A program made the translations under genes and the position numbers. This document shows positions 25,723 through 32,936 of a stretch of DNA of 64,000 nt, one piece after another; the first letter of the stretch is position 1; each line of letters begins with the position of its first letter. The stretch is from UBA4479 sp963974935 (lineage in GTDB: Bacteria; Pseudomonadota; Alphaproteobacteria; Rhodospirillales; Casp-alpha2), in assembly GCA_963974935.1 (NCBI GenBank), contig CAXBEV010000001.1:806001-870000 (forward strand), given 5' to 3'. The notes under the pieces are model-generated. The model worked only from the letters and a program-made list of their open reading frames with translations. It was not told the origin of the DNA and ran no database searches.

Positions 25723-26724
25723 TTAACCGGCATCCACGTTCAGCATTATCTTGCCGATATGGCGACTGCTTTCCATCAAGGTGTGAGCGGCGGCGGCTTC
25801 GCGTAGGGGCAATGTCTCAAAAATCACCGGTTTGATACGGTCGGCTTCAAGCAACGGCCAGACTGTGGTTTTTAGCTGCCGCATGATATCGGCTTTACGT
25901 GCAATCGATTGTGAACGCAATGTCGAGCCGGTCAGTGTAAGTCGCTTAAGCATCAAAGGCATGAAATTGACCTCGACCTTGGCGCCATGCAGGAATGCGA
26001 TGTTGACGATCCGCCCGTCTGGCGCTGCGGCCTTGATGTTGCGCTGGATGTAGTCGCCGCCGACCATGTCCAAGATTACATCGATGCCGCCTTTGCCGAA
26101 CTCTTTGGCGACGTCGACAAAATCTTCTTCACGATAATTCACGGCACGTTCGGCGCCGAGATCAAGACACGCTTGGCATTTTTCCGCGCTGCCCGCCGTC
26201 GTCATAACGCGGGCACCCAGGGTAGAGGCGAGCTGGATTGCCGTGGTGCCGATGCCACTGGACCCACCGTGCACCAAAAATGTCTCGCCGGCACTCAAGG
26301 CGGCGCGCTCAAATACGTTGGTCCAGACCGTCATAAAGGTTTCCGGCAGGGCCGCGGCTTCGATGATCGAAAGGTTCGCCGGTACCGGCAACACGTGCAC
26401 TGCCGGGGCTGCGACATATTCGGCATAACCGCCACCCGCGACCAGTGCACATACGCGCTCGCCGATGTGAAGGCCTGTCACGTCTGCACCCAGTGCGGCG
26501 ATTTCGCCGGCAACCTCAAGCCCCGGAATGTCGGTGATGCCCTCGGGGGGGGCATAATGACCCAGCCGCTGGATACAGTCCGGTCGGTTGACTCCGGCGG
26601 CTTGAATACGGATCAGGACTTCACTAGGGGTCAGGTTCGGGACCGGGCGGGTGGTCTCCGCCAACATGTCGGGGCCGCCGGGTTCAGTGATTTCAATGCA
26701 GGTCATGGTATCTGGAAGGGACAT
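25723..26724 (-). CDS. NAD(P)H quinone oxidoreductase, PIG3-like MDR family
   Basis: A 333-residue medium-chain reductase without the zinc-ligand pattern. The N-terminal GroES-like domain shows GVNRPDCIQRLGHY and PGLEVAGEI; the NADPH motif is VHGGSSGIGTTAIQLA, as in PIG3/TP53I3 and QorA-type proteins. These reduce quinones with NADPH. The gene is divergent from the small DUF1192 gene at 26794. Confidence 0.88.
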   Translation of the reverse strand: MSLPDTMTCIEITEPGGPDMLAETTRPVPNLTPSEVLIRIQAAGVNRPDCIQRLGHYAPPEGITDIPGLEVAGEIAALGADVTGLHIGERVCALVAGGGYAEYVAAPAVHVLPVPANLSIIEAAALPETFMTVWTNVFERAALSAGETFLVHGGSSGIGTTAIQLASTLGARVMTTAGSAEKCQACLDLGAERAVNYREEDFVDVAKEFGKGGIDVILDMVGGDYIQRNIKAAAPDGRIVNIAFLHGAKVEVNFMPLMLKRLTLTGSTLRSQSIARKADIMRQLKTTVWPLLEADRIKPVIFETLPLREAAAAHTLMESSRHIGKIMLNVDAG

Positions 26725-26793
26725 AGATTTCCGTCGCTTGTTAAGAGTGGGTGGTTTCTTTTAACATCACCATCGCACAATGGGGAGGTCAGC

Positions 26794-26979
26794 ATGAGTA
26801 TCGATGATTTAGAGCCGATAAAAAAGCCGGCCAACACCTGGGAAAACCTCGAAGATATGTCGATTGATATGCTGCATGCCTACATCATCGAGTTAGAGCG
26901 CGAGATCGACCGGGTGCGGGCCGACATCAAAGGCAAAGAAGCCGCGCGCGCCGGCGCCGAGCAATTCTTTAAGCGCTGA
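26794..26979 (+). CDS. DUF1192 family small protein
   Basis: A 61-residue protein from ATG 26794 with GGGGAGG just upstream. It begins MSIDDLEPIKKPANTWENLE and then forms one helix, SIDMLHAYIIELEREIDRVR, which is the DUF1192 core. The family is small, alphaproteobacterial and of unknown function. A long open frame through the reverse of the oxidoreductase gene reaches it in frame but is not a real extension. Confidence 0.85.
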   Translation: MSIDDLEPIKKPANTWENLEDMSIDMLHAYIIELEREIDRVRADIKGKEAARAGAEQFFKR

Positions 26980-26982
26980 GCC

Positions 26983-27192
26983 TTACGCGCGGCGTTTGCG
27001 GGTCATGAACATGATCCAGCCGATTGGGCCTAAAAACAACACGATCACCAACCAGCCGATACGTGGGCTGAATGGGCAACGGGCTTCTGGCGGCATCCGC
27101 CACGGCCCCGCAGACGGGCTCAACGCCACATGCGCCATGGGGGCGAGAAAGCCGAAAACCAAAATTGTCCAAGCCAGCCAAACCGGTACCAC
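26983..27192 (-). CDS. Small two-helix membrane protein
   Basis: A 69-residue protein with two hydrophobic helices (about residues 4-24 and 45-62) and a positively charged end TRKRRA. The second helix, LVIVLFLGPIGWIMFM, resembles the PLDc_N-type membrane anchors, but no catalytic domain follows. It is convergent with the DUF1192 gene, three bases apart. Function unknown. Confidence 0.6.
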   Translation of the reverse strand: MVPVWLAWTILVFGFLAPMAHVALSPSAGPWRMPPEARCPFSPRIGWLVIVLFLGPIGWIMFMTRKRRA

Positions 27193-27276
27193 GTGCGTCT
27201 CCGTCTGCGAATTGGGCTTTGTTTAAGGGTAGAATCGCCCGTCACATAGCCGCAATCCATTAAAACAAAATTAAGG

Positions 27277-27374
27277 TCTATGCACGATCATTCAGGTATG
27301 GCTCTGGTCCTCCGGAGTCATATTTGACACCTCCCTGTTAAACTTGCCGCCCCAGATCGGGGCGGCCTTTTTTG
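27277..27374 (+). ncRNA. Candidate trans-acting sRNA with anti-Shine-Dalgarno loops
   Basis: A compact transcript-like unit with no ORF: a hairpin TGGCTC/GAGTCA whose loop exposes CCTCC (27309-27313), a single-stranded ACCTCCC (27329-27335), and a strong intrinsic terminator GCCGCCCC-AGATC-GGGGCGGC followed by TTTTTT (27346-27373). Exposed CCUCC motifs plus a Rho-independent end are the hallmark of the alphaproteobacterial suhB/alpha-r14 and cuckoo-type sRNAs. The 5' end is estimated; no clear promoter was found. Confidence 0.5.
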
Positions 27375-27490
27375 TGTGTTTGTATGAGTATTAGTCAATA
27401 AAAGACCTGCTTGACGTGGGGGTAAAGCCCAGCTTTAATCTGTTCCGTAAGAAGCGAGATGGCGAGTTTGACAGGGTTGAGGCTTCAAAA

Positions 27491-27556
27491 AAAATAAAGC
27501 GGGGGCTGCCGAGTTCGGTGGCCCCCGACTTTTTTTGTCCGACCCGCCCCCGCTTT
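27491..27556. terminator. Bidirectional or alternative hairpin array upstream of the thioesterases
   Basis: CGGGGGC-TG-CCGA..TCGG-TG-GCCCCCG (27500-27527) is followed by TTTTTTT on the plus strand and preceded by a run of A, so it can terminate both ways. In addition AAAGCGGGGGC (27496-27506) is perfectly complementary to GCCCCCGCTTT (27546-27556), giving an alternative 11-bp stem that would break the terminator. Confidence 0.7.
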
Positions 27557-27602
27557 GGATGCCAATAACGACCCACCGCACAAACACACGGACCACCTGA
27601 TC

Positions 27603-28049
27603 ATGAGCAAACCCCAAGCCGAGACCCGCGACGATTATGGGTATTTCTTAGACCTGCAGTCGCGCTGGATGGACAACGATCTGTATGGCCACGTCAATAA
27701 CGTGACGTATTACTCGTACTTCGACACCGTTGTGAATTATTTCCTGATTGAAAAAGGTCGGTTGGATATTCACGACGCGCCTGTGATCGGCGTGGTGATC
27801 GAAAGCCATTGTAATTATACCAGTCCGGTCGCGTACCCGGATCTGATCTCGTGCGGGCTCAGGGTCGGCCACTTGGGTAACTCGTCGGTGCGCTACGAGG
27901 TCGGTATCTTCCGTAATGACGAGGCCAAAGCGTCGGCGGCCGGTCATTTCGTGCATGTGTTCGTGAACCGTGCCGACAACACGCCGGTGCCGATCCCGGC
28001 CCCAATCCGCGACGCCCTCGAAGCCATTCAACGGAGCGCCCCGGCATGA
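27603..28049 (+). CDS. 4HBT-fold acyl-CoA thioesterase (first of tandem pair)
   Basis: A 148-residue hotdog-fold thioesterase. The catalytic motif WMDNDLYGHVNNVTYYSYFD carries the aspartate and histidine of the 4-hydroxybenzoyl-CoA thioesterase family. It probably hydrolyses short or medium acyl-CoA. The start at 27603 (MSKPQAE) is chosen over 27555, which lies inside the hairpin array. Its stop overlaps the start of the second thioesterase (ATGA). Confidence 0.87.
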   Translation: MSKPQAETRDDYGYFLDLQSRWMDNDLYGHVNNVTYYSYFDTVVNYFLIEKGRLDIHDAPVIGVVIESHCNYTSPVAYPDLISCGLRVGHLGNSSVRYEVGIFRNDEAKASAAGHFVHVFVNRADNTPVPIPAPIRDALEAIQRSAPA

Positions 28050-28486
28050 GCGATTATCTGGATTGGCGCGTCGAAGATTTTCCCTACCAGACCCGAATCG
28101 AGACCCGGTGGGGCGATAACGATATGCTCGGCCACCTGAACAATGTCGCGTACAACCGCATGATCGAAACCGTGGTGGTACGTTTCACCATGGGGCCGTT
28201 GGCGATTGATTGGCAGACCGCGCAGGCGTATCCGCTGGTGGTGGAGTCACTGTGTCGCTTCCATCGTCCTCTGTCGTTCCCGGAAACCGTTACGGCGAGC
28301 TTGCGGGCTGGTCGTTTGGGCGGCTCAAGCGTCACTTATGAAATTGGCCTGTTCGGCGAAGAGAGCGAAGTTCCCGGCGCGACCGGACATTTTATCCACG
28401 TGTTTATCGACCGCGACAGCCATAAGTCGGTGCCGATCCCAGACGATATCCGCGCGCGCATTCAAGCGGACGCGATCAAAGTCTGA
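28046..28486 (+). CDS. 4HBT-fold acyl-CoA thioesterase (second of tandem pair)
   Basis: A 146-residue hotdog-fold protein with RWGDNDMLGHLNNVAYNRMI, similar to but clearly divergent from its neighbour. The pair probably arose by old duplication and is translationally coupled. A mixed dimer or distinct chain-length ranges are possible. Its TGA stop codon lies inside a family A repeat (28484-28511). Confidence 0.86.
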   Translation: MSDYLDWRVEDFPYQTRIETRWGDNDMLGHLNNVAYNRMIETVVVRFTMGPLAIDWQTAQAYPLVVESLCRFHRPLSFPETVTASLRAGRLGGSSVTYEIGLFGEESEVPGATGHFIHVFIDRDSHKSVPIPDDIRARIQADAIKV

Positions 28487-28638
28487 TCCTGAATCGAGTT
28501 CAGGATGACGCTGTCGGGCGAGGCGCGGTCTCGAAAACATGATGAGGCGGCGCGGCACTTGTTTGGACAGGGTTGCGCCGCAGCTGTTATCACCGCCTCA
28601 CCCCCGCCTCGCGTCATCCTGAACTTGATTCAGGATCA
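28484..28638. repeat. Family A palindromic repeats, inverted doublet
   Basis: Copies at 28484-28511 and 28611-28638 are inverted relative to each other, about 100 bases apart, and match over 28 bases with one mismatch. The first copy supplies the stop codon of the thioesterase gene. The intervening sequence holds nothing else recognised. Confidence 0.88.
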
Positions 28639-28688
28639 GCGTCGCCGGGGCCGGGACATGAAGGGTTGCGGCAACTAAAAAAAGTGCG

Positions 28689-28725
28689 AAAAAAAGGCGC
28701 GCCCGAGGGGGGGAGAGCGCGCCTT
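28689..28725 (-). terminator. Intrinsic terminator of hsp20
   Basis: On the minus strand, stem AAGGCGCGC/GCGCGCCTT followed by a T-run (AAAAAAA on the plus strand at 28689-28695), 25 bases after the hsp20 stop. Confidence 0.8.
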
Positions 28726-28750
28726 CTTTCGTCAAATTAAAGCGTGCGTG

Positions 28751-29206
28751 TTACGCAGCTTTTTGCTCGATCGCTTTGGCGCCGGGGGTGGCGCTGATTT
28801 CGATCTTGCGTGGCTTCTGCTCTTCAGGGACAACGCGCTCAAGCTCAACCTGCAAGAGTCCGTTCTCAATCGCAGCACCTTTGACCTCGATATGGTCGGC
28901 AAGCTCGAAGCGGCGTTCGAATGCGCGCCCGGCAATGCCGCGATGCAGGAAGGCACGTTCGCCCTCGCTGTCGGTGATCTTGCCGGACACAACCAACGTG
29001 CGCTCGGTCAACGTGATGTCGATGTCGCCCGGCGCAAAGCCTGCGACAGCCAATGTCACGTTATAGCCGTTCTCACCGACCTGCTCGATATTATAGGGCG
29101 GGTAGGCGTTGCTTTGTTCGGTCTGGAGTGCCGAGTCCATGAGCCGCTGCATGCGGTCAAAGCCGACGGAATGACGGAAGAGTGGTGAAAAATCGATCGT
29201 ACGCAT
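28751..29206 (-). CDS. Small heat shock protein, Hsp20/IbpA family
   Basis: A 151-residue chaperone that holds unfolded proteins. It begins MRTIDFSPLFRHSVGFDRM, as IbpA-type proteins do, and has the alpha-crystallin domain (about residues 35-130) with the GRAFERRFELADHIEVKGA segment. The C-terminal anchoring motif IxI appears as KIEIS. Its leader carries a ROSE-like RNA thermometer and a heat-shock-type promoter. Confidence 0.93.
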   Translation of the reverse strand: MRTIDFSPLFRHSVGFDRMQRLMDSALQTEQSNAYPPYNIEQVGENGYNVTLAVAGFAPGDIDITLTERTLVVSGKITDSEGERAFLHRGIAGRAFERRFELADHIEVKGAAIENGLLQVELERVVPEEQKPRKIEISATPGAKAIEQKAA

Positions 29207-29313
29207 AGCAAATCCTCCTTTGAGCGATCTGATCTATGAGCCCACGCGGCGGCCAAATTTACGGCCCCTAGTCGGGCTCCGTTTACAATGGCAGACCCAA
29301 ATAGGCATCTGCC
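29207..29313 (-). promoter_or_regulatory. ROSE-like RNA thermometer leader of hsp20
   Basis: The minus-strand leader folds into successive hairpins: GGCAGA/TCTGCC (29290-29313), GAGCCC/GGGCTC (29238-29279) with an inner GGCC pair, and a 3' element where TCGCT (29223-29227) faces the ribosome-binding site GGAGG (29214-29218). A UYGCU motif opposite the Shine-Dalgarno sequence is the signature of ROSE elements common before alphaproteobacterial small heat-shock genes. Confidence 0.55.
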
Positions 29314-29326
29314 CTAACCACACATG

Positions 29327-29357
29327 AAATAATCCCTTGGCGAGCGCTCGCAAGGGG
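29327..29357 (-). promoter_or_regulatory. Sigma-32-like promoter overlapping a palindrome
   Basis: On the minus strand CTTG (29351-29354) and TTATTT (29327-29332) resemble the alphaproteobacterial sigma-32 consensus CTTG-N17/18-CYTATNT. The spacer contains a perfect 12-base palindrome GCGAGCGCTCGC (29340-29351) flanked by CCCTTG/AAGGG. It is not a CIRCE element. Confidence 0.5.
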
Positions 29358-29399
29358 CGGGTAAAATTTTTTTGAAAAAATGTGGGCGTTGAAACGCGG

Positions 29400-31202
29400 T
29401 TATTCGGCGGCTTGCGCGCGCTTCCAGTCGACTTCCCAGAGCGTGACCGGGCCGTCAAAGCCCTTCATTTCATAGCCGCCGCGACTGACGAACTGGAACG
29501 ATTTGCCGGCGCAGATGCCTTTCACGACGTCCGAGACGAAAATTTCGTTTTTCTGCGCCTTGTCGACGATGCGCGCCGACATCTGCACGGTGGAACCGAA
29601 CAGGTCGTTGTCTTCTTGAATCGGCTCACCCGAGTTGATGCCGATCTTTAAATACAGCGGCAGGTTCGGATAGGCCTGGGTGTGGCTGTTGGCGCCACGT
29701 TGCATGGCAATGGCGGCTTCAACGCCGTCTGAAGCCTGCTCGAACGAGGCCATGATGCCGTCGCCGGTGTGCTTCACCTCGCGGCCTCGGAACTGGGTTA
29801 GGGCCTCACGGACGACCCGGTTGTGAGCACGCACGACCTCTTGGGCACCGGCGTCGCCGAGCTGCTGAGTCATTGCTGTTGAGCCGGCAATGTCTGTGAA
29901 CAGCACTGTGATGACGCGGGGCTGCTCTTCTTTTAGCTTCGGCTTGTTCCATTCTTCGAGCGAGCCGTCCAGATGGCGTGCAATATGGGTTTCGTCTTGC
30001 ATGAAAGTGTTCATGGCGTTGCGACCGGCTTGGAACATCTGCATATAGCGGCTGTCTTGTAGAAGGTATTCTTCGTATTTGCCGGCAAAATTCTCGGCAT
30101 GAGATTTTTTGTACCCCAACACCTGAACGCTGTCGGACAAGATTTTGCTGGCCGCTTTGGCGTCGATGCCGTGGCCCTGCATCAGGGCTTCGGTCGCGCC
30201 GGCAACCCATAGGTTGACGCCGAACTTGTTAAAGTTATCGAGTTTTTTCTTGTTGAAGCTAGAGCCTTCAAGCGCCGTGCCCAGCGCTTTCATCATAAAG
30301 GCTTTTTGCTTTTCTTCTTTCGGCGACAGACCTCCACCGGCGGCAGCACTTTCGGGTGGCGGCTTGGCGCCGCCGTCATCGTCGCCGACACCGCCGCCCA
30401 TTTCCGACTTCAGCCGGTCATTGAGGGCGTCATCGTCGGCGTCCGCCGATTTCGTCTTTTTCGCATTTTCGTCGGGCCGGTCTTCCGGGCTCGCGTATTT
30501 CTTGCGCTTCTTTTTAATTTTTTTAACTTTACGTACCTGCTTTGCCGCTTTTGGGGGCGGGCGATAGCGAGGTTGACGGTCGGCGAGAGTCTCTTTTTTC
30601 AAAAGGCTGGTTGCCATCATCAGCGCCGATAGTAAGAACGTGCCGATAAAGACGACGAACAATAGGTTGGCTTCGGTGTTGCCGGCGATCTTTGTGCCGA
30701 ACAGGGTCTTGCCGCCGATTAAGCTCGACGTCATGAAGGTGAAAAAGCCACCGATGGTCAGACTGATCAGGGCGACCAGCAAAAGTTTCACGATCACTTG
30801 CGTGACGGTACTTTGCTTTTTCGGCGCACTCGCGCGTTTCCGGGTTTTGCCGCCGCTCGTAGTGACCTTGCCACCGTCTTCGTCATCGTCGCTATCGTCA
30901 TCCATCCAACTGGGGGATGACGATGCGTTGTCGCTGCCATTACCACCGATTGTCGTCGCATCTTGTTCGAACTTGTCGAGGGACGTTACGCCGGCGCTTT
31001 TATAAATAACGAACTCTTGGGATGAGCCCATTTCCGGATCGTAGACTTCACGCACCACTTTGACGGCGCTGACGCCGCGCAAACTTTCCATGCTTTTAGC
31101 TTCGTTAATGGCTTTGTCCTTTTGGAACGAGCCGAATTGAGCGTGGATGCTCCAACGCTTACCTTGCTGTACATGGACTTCAAACTGTGTGATGCCAGCC
31201 AA
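29400..31202 (-). CDS. Membrane-bound class III adenylate/guanylate cyclase
   Basis: A 600-residue protein. Residues 1-75 form a small unrecognised domain (QFEVHVQQGKRWSIHAQFGS), 76-130 are acidic and low-complexity, helices at about 135-158 and 178-200 span the membrane, a lysine-rich stretch follows, residues 295-400 are helical, and the class III cyclase domain is at about 425-590. Metal aspartates are D437 (FTDIAGST) and D481 (HTGDG), the base-selecting lysine K477 favours ATP, and R544 is present, with Gln540 replacing the usual Asn. It is likely active and stands alone downstream of rpmE. Confidence 0.85.
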   Translation of the reverse strand: MAGITQFEVHVQQGKRWSIHAQFGSFQKDKAINEAKSMESLRGVSAVKVVREVYDPEMGSSQEFVIYKSAGVTSLDKFEQDATTIGGNGSDNASSSPSWMDDDSDDDEDGGKVTTSGGKTRKRASAPKKQSTVTQVIVKLLLVALISLTIGGFFTFMTSSLIGGKTLFGTKIAGNTEANLLFVVFIGTFLLSALMMATSLLKKETLADRQPRYRPPPKAAKQVRKVKKIKKKRKKYASPEDRPDENAKKTKSADADDDALNDRLKSEMGGGVGDDDGGAKPPPESAAAGGGLSPKEEKQKAFMMKALGTALEGSSFNKKKLDNFNKFGVNLWVAGATEALMQGHGIDAKAASKILSDSVQVLGYKKSHAENFAGKYEEYLLQDSRYMQMFQAGRNAMNTFMQDETHIARHLDGSLEEWNKPKLKEEQPRVITVLFTDIAGSTAMTQQLGDAGAQEVVRAHNRVVREALTQFRGREVKHTGDGIMASFEQASDGVEAAIAMQRGANSHTQAYPNLPLYLKIGINSGEPIQEDNDLFGSTVQMSARIVDKAQKNEIFVSDVVKGICAGKSFQFVSRGGYEMKGFDGPVTLWEVDWKRAQAAE

Positions 31203-31371
31203 AGCGGAACCCCCGTAGCGAAGCTGACGGCTGCCTCGCTAAATATACCCCTAAACACAACTTCGGCAGATTCGCCAAAGAAGCTTCTCACCTGAATAGG
31301 ATAACAAACTCAGAATCTAATAACAATTTGATTTAGCAGCACAATATTAACCATACATGAACCGGCGAAAT

Positions 31372-31403
31372 AAAAAACGCCCCCCAAATTGTTTGGGAGG
31401 CGT
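31372..31403 (-). terminator. Intrinsic terminator of rpmE
   Basis: Stem ACGCCCCCCAAA/TTTGGGAGGCGT (one mismatch) with AAAAAA on the plus strand as the T-tail for the minus-strand gene. Confidence 0.82.
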
Positions 31404-31428
31404 TTAAATTCGTAATATTTCAGCGGTT

Positions 31429-31656
31429 TTATTCGGACTTGAGGCCGATGCCCGCGAAACGCTTGTTGAACTTGGCAAGCTGGCCGCCGCTGTCGAGCAG
31501 ACGATGCACACCGGTCCACGCAGGGTGCGAGGACGGGTCAACATCCAATTTCAGCGTGTCGCCCGAGTTGCCATAGGTCGAGCGGGTCGTGAACGTCGAG
31601 CCATCGGTCATCTGCACCGTGATCTCGTGATACTCCGGATGGATATCTTTTTTCAT
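31429..31656 (-). CDS. rpmE: 50S ribosomal protein L31
   Basis: A 75-residue ribosomal protein: MKKDIHPEYHEITVQMTDGS, then DVDPSSHPAWTG, the alphaproteobacterial L31 form. The zinc-binding cysteines of type A L31 are absent. The start at 31656 is standard; five extra in-frame codons upstream are unlikely. It follows the MFS gene by about 80 bases and ends with its own terminator. Confidence 0.96.
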   Translation of the reverse strand: MKKDIHPEYHEITVQMTDGSTFTTRSTYGNSGDTLKLDVDPSSHPAWTGVHRLLDSGGQLAKFNKRFAGIGLKSE

Positions 31657-31733
31657 CGCGCGCGTCTCCACATCATTCGAGCGGGCCTTATACAGAGTTG
31701 CCAGAAGCCTTTCAAGGGCTGTTGTGGCGAGGT

Positions 31734-32933
31734 TTACTTGGTTTTTGTCTGAGTCTTGGCCTGGGCACGCCGATTGAACAACGCCAGCAGAGCGACAATC
31801 GCGACGATCGCCATGATCAGCGCGCCTGCGAAGTAGGGCGCATGGCGACCGACAACAGCAAAAACCATGCCTCCCATGGCAGGTCCGACGACCCGAGATA
31901 AGGTCGTTGCCGAACGGGTAACGCCCATCAGGCCACCCTGAACATCGTTGTCACCGCGCACTGAAATTGCCGTATTCAGCGATGGTGACAGGATGCCGAA
32001 GCCCAGCGCCGCGATGGTCATTGCCAACACCAACTGCGTGGACGTGGTTACAAACGGCACCACGGCGAGCCCGACACTGAGCGCAATTGCGCCGATCACG
32101 ATCAGCCGCTCAACCCCAAACCGTTTTGCCAGCTTGCCGAGCAGGCCGCCCTGCACGATGGCGGCGAGCACGCCGATCAGCGCGAACAGATAGCCGTTCT
32201 GCAGCGGCCCCCAGCCGAATTCTCGGGATGACCACATGGCGAACGTCGCCTCAAGGGCGGAGAACACCAAGGTCGCTGCGAATGAGAGTATGATCAACAC
32301 GCGAATACCTGGCGTACTGAGCGCCTCCATCAGGGCTTTCATTCGCCCGGACCGGCCTTGTGCATTTAGCCGCGCACGGGCCTCCGGCGATAAGCTTTCT
32401 TTTAGGATGAATAGGCCGCTTACGAGGGCCAGAGCGGACAGGCCGGCAGCCACGAAACACGGCGTTCGGAAATCTGCGTTGTTTGGGTCCGCACCCGCAA
32501 TTACCCCGCCGATGGCAGGCCCGATGATAAAGCCGATGGAAAACGCCGCCCCCATCATGCCCATGCCCTTGGCGCGGTCCTCTTTGGTGGTGACGTCGGC
32601 AACGTAGGCAAAAGCCGTGGCGATGTTGCCGGCCATGAAGCCGCTGAGTGCGCGGGCTAAAAACAACGACACTAGGCTCTCTGCGAGGCCCAACCAGACG
32701 TAGGCGCCGACCGCGCCGGCCATGGACAGCATCAACACCGGCTTACGCCCGACGCGGTCACTGAGCCGTCCCCAGAAGGGGGCGGCGATAAACTGCGCCG
32801 CCGAATAGATCGCCATTAACAACCCGACCTGATCGGGCGAGGCGTTATAGTATTCGGCATAGAACGGCAGCAGCGGGATTACGACGCCAAAACCGATCAG
32901 GTCGACCACGACGATAAGAAAAAGAACCGGCAT
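31734..32933 (-). CDS. MFS transporter, TCR/Tet-like drug exporter family
   Basis: A 399-residue transporter with twelve hydrophobic helices. Motif A is clear in GRLSDRVGRKPVLMLSMAGA between helices 2 and 3, and the helix 5 antiporter-type motif GFIIGPAIGG is present. It begins MPVLFLIVVVDLIGFGVVIPLL. Tet-family relatives export tetracyclines and other drugs by proton antiport; the real substrate is unknown. It starts three bases after the MotB-like gene. Confidence 0.9.
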   Translation of the reverse strand: MPVLFLIVVVDLIGFGVVIPLLPFYAEYYNASPDQVGLLMAIYSAAQFIAAPFWGRLSDRVGRKPVLMLSMAGAVGAYVWLGLAESLVSLFLARALSGFMAGNIATAFAYVADVTTKEDRAKGMGMMGAAFSIGFIIGPAIGGVIAGADPNNADFRTPCFVAAGLSALALVSGLFILKESLSPEARARLNAQGRSGRMKALMEALSTPGIRVLIILSFAATLVFSALEATFAMWSSREFGWGPLQNGYLFALIGVLAAIVQGGLLGKLAKRFGVERLIVIGAIALSVGLAVVPFVTTSTQLVLAMTIAALGFGILSPSLNTAISVRGDNDVQGGLMGVTRSATTLSRVVGPAMGGMVFAVVGRHAPYFAGALIMAIVAIVALLALFNRRAQAKTQTKTK

Positions 32934-32936
32934 ACG

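Larger units (their letters stand above)
27193..27602. other. Gene-free stretch with two terminator hairpins and a candidate sRNA
   Basis: No convincing protein gene is visible in these 410 bases. They hold a candidate sRNA ending at 27374, an intervening 120 bases with no recognised element, and a two-sided hairpin array at 27491-27556 just before the thioesterase genes. A 61-codon minus-strand frame across the hairpins looks random. Confidence 0.7.

Noticed and set aside
25987..26979. 330-codon plus-strand frame ending in the DUF1192 protein
   Set aside because: The upstream part is the antisense of the oxidoreductase gene; the real gene starts at 26794 with its own ribosome-binding site.
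29334..29357. CIRCE element upstream of hsp20
   Set aside because: The palindrome does not match TTAGCACTC-N9-GAGTGCTAA.
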